Source: Eurosta solidaginis (taxonomy: Eukaryota > Arthropoda > Insecta > Diptera > Tephritidae). Taken from it: a DNA stretch of 64,000 nucleotides. Both the position numbers and the translations under genes were made by a program. The notes under the pieces were generated by a model. That model did no database searches and was not told the DNA's origin. It was given only the letters and a program-made list of their open reading frames with translations. The stretch lies in contig NC_090323.1 of NCBI RefSeq assembly GCF_040869045.1, positions 155,888,426 through 155,952,425 on the forward strand. Direction: 5' to 3'. Below, in pieces: positions 54,568 through 64,000 of the stretch; the stretch's first letter is position 1; every line of letters starts with the position of its first letter.

Positions 54568-57028
54568 CAAGTAAGGAAGGTTAAGTTCGGGTGTAACCGA
54601 ACATTACATACTCAGTTGAGAGCTATGGTGACAACATAAGGGAAAATAACCATGTAGGAAAATGAACCGAGGGAAACCCTGGAATGTGTTTATATGACAT
54701 GTGTTTCAAATGAAAGGCATTAAAGAGTATTTTATGAGGGAGTGGGCCATAATTCTATAGGTGGACGCCATTTAGAGATATAGCCATAAAGGTGGATCAG
54801 GGTTGACTCTAGAATGCGTTTGTAAGATATGGGTATCAAATGAAAGGTGTTAATGAGTATTTTAAAAGGGAGTGGGCCTTAGTTCTATAGGTGGATGCCG
54901 TTTCGAAATATCGCCATAAAGGTGGACCAGGGGTGACTCTAGAATGTGTTTGTACGATATGGGTATCAAATTAAAGGTATTAATGAGAGTTTTAAAAGGG
55001 AGTGGTGGTTGTTGTATAGATGGTCGCCTGTTCGAGATATCGCCATAAAGGTGGACCAGGGGTGACTCTAGAATGCGTTTGTACGATATGGGTATCAAAT
55101 GAAAGGTGTTAATGAGTATTCTAAAAGGGAGTAATCATTAGTTCCATAGGTGGACGCCGTTTCGAGATATCGCCATAAAGGTGGGCCAGGGGTGACTCTA
55201 GAATTCGTTTGTGCAATATGGGTATCAAACTAAAGGAGGTAATGAGTATTTTAAAAGGGAGTGGGCCTTAGTTCTATAGGTGGACGCCTTTTCGAGGTAT
55301 CGCAATAAAGGTGGACCAGGGGTGACTCTAGAATGCGTTTGTACGATATGGGTATCAAATGAAAGGTGTTAATGAGTATTCTAAAAGAGAGTAATCATTA
55401 GTTCCATAGGTGGACGCCGTTTCGAGATATCGCCATAAAGGTGGGCCAGGGTTGACTCTAGAATTCGTTTGTGCAATATGGGTATCAAACTAAAGGAGTT
55501 AATGAGTATTTTAAAAGGGAGTGGGCCTTAGTTCTATAGGTGGACGCCTTTTCGATATATCGCCATTAGGGTGGACCAGGGGTGACTCTAGAATGAGTTT
55601 GTACGATATGGGTATAAAATTAAAGGTATTAATGAGAGTTTTAAAAGGGAGTGGTGGTAGTTGTATATGTGAAGGCGTTTTCCAGATATCGACCAAAATG
55701 TGGACCAGGGTGACCCAGAACATCATCTGTTGGATACCGCTAATTTATTTATATATGTAATATCTGCCAAGATTTTAAGGGTTTTTTATTTCGCCCTGCA
55801 GAACTTTTTCATTTTCTTCTACTTAATATGGTAGGTGTTACAACCATTTTATAAAGTTTTTTCTAAAGTTATATTTCGCGTCAATAAAACAATCCAATTA
55901 CCTTACCATGTTTCATCCTTTTTTTCGTATTTGGTATAGAATTATGGCATTTTTTTCAATTTTCGTAATTTTCGATATCGAAAAAGTGGGCGTGGTCATA
56001 GTCGGATTTCGTTCATTTTTCACACCAAGATAAAGTGAGTTCAAGTAGGCACGTGAACTAAGTTCATTAAATATATGTCGATTTTTTCTCAAGTTATCGT
56101 GTTAACGGCCATGCGGAAGAACAGACGGACGACTGTGTATAAAAACTGGGCGTGGCATCAACCGATTTCGCCCATTTTCACAGAAAACAGTTAGCGTCAT
56201 AAAATCTATGCCCCCACCAAATTTCAAAAGGATTGGTTAATTTTTGTTCGACTTATGGCGTTAAAAGTATCCTAGACAAATTAAATGAAAAAGGGCGGAG
56301 CCACGCCCATTTTGAAATTTTCTTTTATTTTTGTATTTTTTTGCACCATATCATTACTGGAGTTGAATGTTGACATAATTTACTTATATACTGTAAAGAT
56401 ATTAAATTTTGTTAAAATTTTACTTTAAAAAAAATTTTTTTTTAAAAGTGGCCGTGGTCCTTATCCGATTTTGCTAATTTTTAATAAGCGTATATATAGT
56501 AATAGGAGTAACGTTCCTGCCAAATTTCATCATGATATCTTCAACGACTGCCAAATTACAGCTTGCAAAATTTTAAATTACCTTCTTTTAAAAGTGGGCG
56601 GTGCCACGCCCATTGTCCAAAATTTTACTAATTTTCTATTCTGCGTCATAAGTTCAACCCATCTACCAAGTTTCGTCGCTTTATCTGTCTTTTGTAATGA
56701 ATTATCGCACTTTTTCGGTTTTTCGAAATTTTCGATATCGAAAAAGTGGGCGTGGTTATAGTCCGATATCGTTCATTTTAAATAGCGATCTGAGATGAGT
56801 GCTCAGGAACCTACATACCAAATTTCATCAAGATACCTCAAAATTTACTCAAGTTATCGTGTTAACGGACGGACGGACGGACGGACATGGCTCAATCAAA
56901 TTTTTTTTCGATCCTGATTATTTTGATATATGGAAGTCTATATCTATCTCGATTCCTTTATATATGTACAACCAATCGTTATCCAATCAAACTTAATATA
57001 CTCTGTGAGCTCTGCTCAACTGAGTATA
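54568..57028 (-). mobile_element. DINE-like family A, copy 4
   Basis: Both ends present (CAAGTAAGGAAGG at 54568, TCAACTGAGTATA ending at 57028). The array at 54730-55690 has about seven units, including a repeated two-unit block (55080-55260 compared with 55340-55515). (CGGA)n is near 56868-56885. It is shorter than copies 1 and 3 because of fewer tandem units. Confidence 0.82.
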
Positions 57029-57302
57029 AAAATAAGTACAGTGGTGGCCAAATCATATGCAACTAACATGCTATTTACAAAAATGTGTACATATTTTATC
57101 ATTAAAATTTACAGAATCTTGATTTAATGGGAAGTTATATTAGTTTCGAAATTATATTTTTATTTTACGTTTTCAAACGAAAAGTATTTGTTCCCTAAAA
57201 GAAGAGAGACTCCAATTTTTATATCAACCCTAAAGGAGCATGGACAAAACAAATGCAACTCTTCAAAATAGTTTAAGTAACACTACTGTAACGGTATATT
57301 AG

Positions 57303-57706
57303 CCGTGTTTTTTAACACGCGCGTATACGTTTCGTTTGCGCGTGTTAAAAAACGCCTATCTTCGCTTAGATAATGCTTAGGAGACCCATCTAGCGGCTGT
57401 GGTAAAACAACTAGCTACAGCAACAGGGTGTAGCGAAAAGCGGAGACGCAACGCTCTGATGGCCATAGGGTATAACATATAGCTGAATCAGTTGCGATGA
57501 ATTGTGGACACACATATAATACATAGAATTAGTGTACAGGGTGAAACAAAGACACATATTTCAGTTACATCTGAGTATAATGCGTATTGAAATTTAGTAG
57601 GACAAAATTTATGCGCAGCAATTTCAGAGGTGTATTTATAGTTTGTCTCTTAGCAGTCAATATAAAGTTTAAGCGTAAACGGATATAAGCGTGTTAAAAA
57701 ACACGG
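57303..57706. mobile_element. MITE with self-palindromic ends
   Basis: 404 bp. Both ends carry CCGTGTTTTTTAACACGC as inverted copies, and similarity continues for about 30 bp (TAT..CGTTT). The terminal motif is itself palindromic (CGTGTT..AACACG), so each end can fold alone; a second inverted pair (ACACGCGC / GCGCGTGT) lies within 45 bp of the left end. The class is unknown and the target duplication unclear. Confidence 0.7.
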
Positions 57707-57832
57707 TTATTATTCGTTGCCTTTGGTTTAACTGTCACTCAAAATAGCTTGTATACTGCGTATAATCTAATAGCAATCGTTCATGCAAATAAATAACTGT
57801 GTTTATTTAAATAAAGCTTCGCTGTTTAGATA

Positions 57833-58050
57833 ATGGCAAGAGACAAATTTGGAATTGAACTTCGGAAGAGAATTATTGCCGATTTTAATACAGGAATGGC
57901 ACAGAAAGCCATTGCTACAAAATATAGCATACACAAAAGAACAATTTCGCGAATAATAAAAAGGTTTGTTACGAGAAAAGAGGTTGCTGTTATTCACAGA
58001 GGAGGGCGCATACGCAAAACTAGCCCAAGGACAGACAACTTGATGGCAAA
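57833..58050 (+). pseudogene. Tc1-like transposase, N-terminal DNA-binding part
   Basis: About 72 codons from ATG 57833. The sequence has a paired-type helix-turn-helix: FGIELRKRIIADFNTGMAQK, then AIATKYSIHKRTISRIIKRF, then the GRIRKTSPRTD linker between the two DNA-binding halves. The frame is open until the DINE insertion at 58051, which supplies the following stop. The second half of the DNA-binding domain and the DD34E catalytic domain are not in the window. It would bind the element's inverted repeats in the nucleus; as it stands it can make at most a truncated DNA-binding peptide. Confidence 0.8.
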
Positions 58051-61000
58051 CAAGTAAGGAAGGCTAAGTTCGGGTGTAACCGAACATAACATACTCAGTT
58101 GAGAGCTATGGAGACAAAATAAGGAAAATCAATCTGGGGTAACCCTGGAATGTGGTTGTATAACATGTGTATCAAATGAAAGGTATTAAAGAGTATTTTA
58201 AGAGAGAATAGGCCATAGTTCTATGGATGAACGCCATTTAGGGATATCGCCATAAAGGTAGACCAGGGCTGACTCTAGAATTTGTTTGTACGATATGGGT
58301 ATCAAATGAAAGGTGTTACTGAGCATTTTAAGAGGGAGTGGGCCTTAGGTCTATCGGTGGACGCCTTTTCGAGATGTCCCCATTAAGGTGGACCAGGGGT
58401 GATTCTATAATGTGTTTGTACGATATGGGTATCAAATGAAAGCTGTTAATGAGTATTTTGAAAAGGAGTGATCCTTAGTTCCATAGGTGGACGCCGTTTC
58501 GAGATATCGCCATAAAGGTGGACCAGGGGTGTCTCTAGAATGTGTTTGTACGATATGGGAATCAAATGAAAGGTGTTACTGAGCATTTTAAGAGGGAGTG
58601 GGCATTAGGTCTATAGGTGGACGCCTTTTCGAGATATCGCCATTAGGGTGGGCCAGGGGTGACTCTAGAATGTTTGTACGGTATGGGTATCAAACGAAAG
58701 GTGTTACTGAGCATTTTAAGAGGGAGTGGGCATGAGGTCTATAGGTGGACGCCTTTTCGAGATATCGTCATTAGGGTGGGCCAGGGGTGACTCTAGAATG
58801 TGTTTGTACGATATGTGCATCAAACGAAAGGTGTTACTGAGCATTTTAAGAGGGAGTGGGCATTAGGTCTATAGGTGGACGCCCTTTCGAGATATCGCCA
58901 TTAGGGTGGGCCAGGGGTGACTCTAGAATGTTTGTACGATATGGGTATCAAACGAAAGGTGTTACTGAGCATTTTAAGAGGGAGTGGGCATTAGGTCTAT
59001 AGGTGGACGCCTTTTCGAGATATCGCCATTAGGGTGGGCCAGGGGTGACTCTAGAATGTGTTTGTACGATATGGGTATCAAATGAAAGGTGGTAAGGAGT
59101 ATTTTAAAAGGGAGTAATCCTTAGTTCTATAGGTGGACGCCTTTTCGAGATATCGCCATAAAGGTGGACCAAGGGTGACTCTAGAATGTTTGTACGATAT
59201 GGGTATCAAACGAAAGGTGTTACTGAGCATTTTAAGAGGGAGTGGGCATTAGGTCTATAGGTGGACGCCTTTTCGAGATATCGCCATTAGGGTGGGTCAG
59301 GGTGACTCTAGAATGTGTTTGTACGATATGGATATCTAATGAAAGGTGGTAATGAGTATTTTAAAAGGGAGTAATCCTTAGTTCTATAGGTGGACGCCTT
59401 TTCGAGATGTCGCCATAAAGCTGGACCAAGGGTGACTCTAGAATGTTTGTACGGTATGGGTATCAAACGAAAGGTGTTACTGAGCATTTTAAGAGGGAGT
59501 GGGCATTAGGTCTATAGGTGGACGCCTTTTCGAGATATCGCCATTAGGGTGGGCCAGGGTGACTCTAGAATGTGTTTGTACGATATGGGTATCAAATGAA
59601 AGGTGGTAATGAGTATTTTAAAAGGGAGTAATCCTTAGTTCTATAGGTGGACGCCTTTTCGAGATATCGCCATTAGGGTGGGCCAGGTGTGACTCTAGAA
59701 TGTTTGTACGATATGGGTATCAAACGAAAGGTGTTACTGAGCATTTTAGGAGGGAGTGGGCATTAGGTCTATAGGTGGACGCCTTTTCGAGATATCGCGA
59801 TTAGGGTGGGACAGGGGTGACTCTAGAATGTTTGTACGATATGGGTATCAAACGAAAGGTGTTACTGAGCATTTTAAGAGGGAGTGTACATTAGGTCTAT
59901 AGGTGGACGCCTTTTCGAGATATCGCCATTAGGGTGGGCCAGGGGTGACTCTAGAATGTTTGTAGGATATGGGTATCAAACGAAAGGTGTTACTGAGCAT
60001 TTTAAGAGGGAGTGGACATTAGGTCTATAGGTGGACGCCTTTTCGAGATATCGCCATTAGGGTGGGCCAGGGTGACTCTAGAATGTGTTTGTACGATATG
60101 GGTATCAAATGAAAGGTGGTAATGAGTATTTTAAAAGGGAGTAATCCTTAGTTCTATAGGTGGATGCCTTTTCGAAATATCGCCATTAGGGTGGGCCAGG
60201 TGTGACTCTAGAATGTTTGTACGATATGGGTATCAAACGAAAGCTGTTACTGAGCATTTTAAGAGGGAGTGGGCATTAGGTGTATAGGTGGACGCCTTTT
60301 CGAGATATTGCCATTAGGGTGGGCCAGGGGTGACTCTAGAATGTTTGTACGATATGGGTATCAAACGAAAGGTGTTACTGAGCATTTTAAGAGGGAGTGG
60401 ACACTAGGTCTATAGGTGGACGCCTTTTCGAGATATCGCCATTAGGGTGGGCCAGGGGTTACTCTAGAATGTTTGTACGATATGGGTATCAAACGAAAGG
60501 TGTTACTAGCATTTTAAGAGAGAGGGGGCATTAGTTCTATAGGTGGACGCCTTTTCGAGATATCGCCATTAGGGTGGGACAGGGGTGACTCTGGTATGTT
60601 TTTGTACGATATGGATATCAAATTAAAGGTATTAATGAGGGTTTTAAAAGCGAGTGGCCCTTAGATGTATATGTGAAGGCGTTCTCGTGATATCCACCAA
60701 AATGTGGACCAGGTGATCCAGAAAATCATCTGTCGGGTACTGCTAATTTATTTATATATGCAATACCACTAACAGTATTCCTGCCAAGATTCCAAGGGCT
60801 GTTGATTTCGCCTTGTAGAACTTTTTCATTTTCTTCTACTTAATATGGTAGGTGTCACACCCATTTTACAAAGATTTTTCCAAAGTTATATTTTGCGTCA
60901 ACAAACCAATCCAGTTACCATGTTTCATCCCTTTTTTCGTATTTGGTATAGAATTATGGCATTTTTTTCATTTTTCGTAATTTTCGATATCGATAAAGTG

Positions 61001-62059
61001 GGCGTGGTTATGGCCAGATTTCGCCCATTTTTTATACCAAGAAAAAGTGAGCTCAGGTAAGTACGTGGGCTAAGTTTAGTAAAGATATATCGGATTTTGC
61101 TCAAGTTATTGTGTTAATGGCCGAGCGGAAGGACAGACGGTGGACTGTGTATAAAAACTGGGCGTGGCTTTCACCGATTTCGCCCATTTTCACAGAGAAC
61201 AGTTACCGTCATAGAATCTATGCTCCTACCAAATTTGAGAAGGATTGGTAAATTTTTGTTCGACTTATGGCAATAAAAGTATTCTAGACAAACTAAATGA
61301 AAATGGGCGGAGCCACGCCCATTTTGAAATTTTCTTTTATTTTTGTATTTTGTTGCATCATATCATTACTGGAGTTGAATTTTGACTTAATTTACTTATA
61401 TACAGTAAAGATATTAAATTTTTTGTTAAAATTTGAATTTAAAAAATTTTTTTTTTAAAAAGCGGGCGTGTTCTTAATCCAATTTTGCTAATTTTTATTT
61501 AGCACATATAGAGTAATAGTAGTAACGTTCCTGCCAAATTTCATCATGATATCTTCAACGACTGCCAAATTACAGCTTGCAAAACTTTTAAATTACCTTC
61601 TTGTAAAAGTGGGCGGGGCCACGCCCATTGTCCAAAATCTTACTAATTTTCTATTCTGCGTCATAGCGTCAACCCATCTACCAAGTTTCGTCGCTTTATC
61701 TGTCTTTTGTAATGAGTTATCGCACTTTTTCGGTTTTTCGAAATTTTCGATATCGAAAAAGTGGGCGTGGTTATAGTCCGATATCGTTCATTTTAAACAG
61801 CGATCTGAGATGAGTGCTCAGGAACCTACATACCAAATTTCATCAAGATACCTCAAAATTTACTCAAGTTATCGTGTTAACGGACGGACGGACGGACGGA
61901 CGGACGGACGGACGGACATGGCTCAATCAAATTTTTTTTCGATCCTGATTATTTTGATATATGGAAGTCTATATCTATCTCGATTCCTTTATATATGTAC
62001 AACCAACCGTTATCCAATCAAACTTAATATACTCTGTGAGCTCTGCTCAACTGAGTATA
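58051..62059 (-). mobile_element. DINE-like family A, copy 5, expanded array
   Basis: Both ends present (CAAGTAAGGAAGG at 58051 with hairpin, CTCAACTGAGTATA ending at 62059). It is inserted in the Tc1-like transposase. At 4.0 kb it is the longest copy because of an array of about 20 units. (CGGA)n near 61880-61915 is also the longest in the window, about nine units. Confidence 0.85.
58190..60700. repeat. Expanded ~129-bp tandem array with two unit types
   Basis: About 20 units. One type has CTGAGCATTTTAAGAGGGAG, GGGCATTAGG and ATTAGGGTGGGCC; the other has GAGTATTTTAAAAGGGAGTA and ATCCTTAG. They alternate singly around 59095-59735 and as one-plus-three around 59610-60600. Confidence 0.85.
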
Positions 62060-62083
62060 AAAAAAATAAACTCCAAAAAGAAA

Positions 62084-64000
62084 CAAGTAAGGAAGGTTAA
62101 GTTCGGGTGTAACCGAACATTACATACTCAGTTGAGAGCTATGGTGACAACATAAGGGAAAATAACCATGTAGGAAAATGAACCGAGGGAAACCCTGGAA
62201 TGTGTTTGTATGACATGTGTATCAAATGAAAGGCATTAAAGAGTATTTTATGAGGGAGTGCACCATAGTTCTATAGGTGGACGCCATTTAGGGATATAGC
62301 CATAAAGGTGGATCAGGGTTGACTCTAGAATGCGTTTGTACGATATGGGCATCAAACGAAAGGTGTTAATGAGTATTTTAAAAGGGAGTGGGCCGTAGTT
62401 CTATAGGTGGACGCCGTTTCGAGATATCGTCATAAAGGTGGACCAGGGGTGACTCTAGAATGCGTTTGTATGATATGGGTATCAAATGAAAGGTGTTAAT
62501 GAGTATTTTAAAATGGCGTGGACCTAAGTTCTATAGATGGACGCCTTTTCGAGATATCGCCGTAAAGATGGACCAGGGGTGACTCTAGAATGCGTTTGCA
62601 CAATAAGGGCATCAAACGAAAGGTGTTAATGAGTATTTTAAAAGGGAGTGGGCCGTAGTTCTATAGGTGGACGCCGTTTCGAGATATCGTCATAAAGGTG
62701 GACCAGGGGTGACTCTAGAATGCGTTTGTATGATATGGGTATCAAATGAAAGGTGTTAATGAGTATTTTAAAAGGGAGTAATCCTTATTTCCATAGGTGG
62801 ACGCCGTTTCGAGATATCGCCATAAAGGTGGACCAGGGGTGACCCTAGAATTTGTTTGTACAATATGGGTATCAAAAGAAAGGTGTTAATGAGTATTTTA
62901 AAAGGGAGTGGGCCTTAGTTCTATAGGTGGATGCCGTTTCGAAATATCGCCATAAAAGTGGGCCAGGGGTGACTCTAGAATGTGTTTGTACGATATGGAT
63001 ATCAAATTAAAGGTATTAATGAGGATTTTAAAAGGGAGTGGTGGTTGTTGTATAGGTGGTCGCCTTTTCGAAATATCGCCATAAAGGTGGACCAGGGGTG
63101 ACTCTAGAATGCGTTTGTACGATATGGATATCAAATTAAAGGTATTAATGAGTATTTTAAAAGGGAGTAATCCTTAGTTCCATAGGTGGACGCCGTTTCG
63201 AGATATCGCCATAAAGGTGGACCAGGGGTGACCCTAGAATTTGTTTGTACAATATGGGTATCAAAAGAAAGGTGTTAATGAGTATTTTAAAAGGGAGTAA
63301 TCCTTAGTTCCATAGGTGGACGCCGTTTCGAGATATCGCCATAAAGGTGGACCAGGGGTGACCCTAGAATTTGTTTGTACAATATGGGTATCAAAAGAAA
63401 GGTGTTAATGAGTATTTTAAAAGGGTGTGGGGCTTAGTTCTATAGGTGGACACCTTTTCGGAATATCGCCACAAAGGTGGACCAGGGGTGACTCTAGAAT
63501 GTGTTTGTACGATATGGGTATCAAATTAAAGGTATTAATGAGGTTTTTTAAAGGGAGTGGTGGTTGTTGTATAGGTGGTCGCATTTTCGAGATATCGCCA
63601 TAAAGGTGGACCAGGGGTGACCCTAGAATTTGTTTGTACAATATGGGCATCAAAAGAAAGGTGATAATGAGTATTTTAAAAGGGAGTATTCCTTAGTTCC
63701 ATAGGTGGACGTCGTTTCGAGATATCGCCATAAAGGTGGAGCAGGGGTGACCCTAGAATTTGTTTGTACAATATGGGTATCAAAAGAAAGGTGTTAATGA
63801 GTATTTTAAAAGGGTGTAGGGCATAGTTCTATAGGTGGACGCCTTTTCGAGATATCGCCATAAAGGTGGACCAGGGGTGACTCTAGAATGAGTTTGTACG
63901 ATATGGGTATCAAATAAAGGTATTAATGAGAGTTTTAAAAGGGAGTGGTGGTAGTTGTATATGTGAAGGCGTTTTCCAGATATCGACCAAAATGTGGACT
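62084..64000 (-). mobile_element. DINE-like family A, copy 6, cut by the window end
   Basis: Starts CAAGTAAGGAAGG only 24 bp after copy 5 ends. Hairpin and subterminal repeat are intact. At least 13 tandem units run to about 63960, then the AAGGCGTTTTCCAGATATCG block that closes the array in other copies. The right half is beyond the window. Confidence 0.82.

Larger units (their letters stand above)
57039..58050 (+). mobile_element. Tc1-like DNA transposon, 5' part
   Basis: Starts CAGTGGTGGCCAAATC after a TA at 57037-57038, a typical Tc1-family terminus. The transposase start is at 57833. A MITE (57303-57706) sits in the leader, and the coding region is cut at 58050 by DINE copy 5. The rest of the transposon, if present, lies beyond the window because a second DINE follows. 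Confidence 0.75.

Noticed and set aside
58190..60700. CRISPR-like array
   Set aside because: Units are contiguous ~129-bp tandem repeats without unique spacers, in a eukaryotic transposon.

Overview
This is a stretch of eukaryotic, almost certainly dipteran, repeat-rich DNA. The clues are a serine protease gene with a 61-bp intron, TATA plus TCAGTT-type LTR promoters, BEL/Pao, Ty3/gypsy and CsRn1-type LTR retrotransposons, Jockey-, R1- and LOA/I-like non-LTR elements, a tRNA-derived SINE, and very abundant DINE-1-like rolling-circle elements with internal tandem arrays. From memory the SINE and the ~130-bp-array element look like families common in true fruit flies (Tephritidae), but that placement is inference. 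I see one ordinary host gene that looks intact: a secreted chymotrypsin-like serine protease on the minus strand at 22513-23404. Nearly everything else is transposable-element sequence, most of it broken.

Layout. 1-3129: 3' part of a gypsy-type element (RNase H, integrase, polypurine tract, ~1.1-kb LTR). 3229-9950: a BEL/Pao element on the minus strand with a complete 5' LTR, a primer-binding site and a truncated 3' LTR. 9989-12969: DINE-like element A. 13040-17830: tRNA-like heads facing each other, then two tandem DINE-like elements of a second family, each hit by a SINE, all inside a larger inverted repeat. 18104-20256: a CACTA/EnSpm-like transposase remnant followed by a small multi-exon gene resembling DUF4806 proteins. 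21690-25990: LINE ends, the protease gene, an R1-type LINE end and a ~125-bp tandem repeat. 26150-27645: purine-rich tract, a third tandem-repeat family and a long palindrome. 28046-34110: a minus-strand CsRn1-type element whose gag is split by a LINE with a clean 13-bp target duplication, next to a small inversion. 36243-36722: a MITE with 23-bp perfect inverted repeats. 37938-42660: a large inverted pair of DINE elements holding an internally deleted LINE. 42815-47200: a CsRn1-type element on the plus strand, nearly readable. 47678-64000: four more DINE copies, a copia remnant, a rearranged gypsy LTR, a variant DINE, a SINE-like repeat with a CAA tail, and a Tc1-like transposon invaded by a MITE and by two DINE copies.

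The DINE-like elements share a common plan: a subterminal inverted repeat, a GTCC-type microsatellite, central tandem repeats, a second subterminal repeat, a short hairpin, and the terminus TTACTTG. I use the hairpin end as the 3' end, so most copies here lie on the minus strand. The sequence records many rounds of nested insertion. I found no convincing unknown gene system. The most unusual items are the DINE architecture and its arrays, the R-U5/U3-R LTR arrangement, the internally deleted LINEs that keep both ends, and the transposase/DUF4806 pair.
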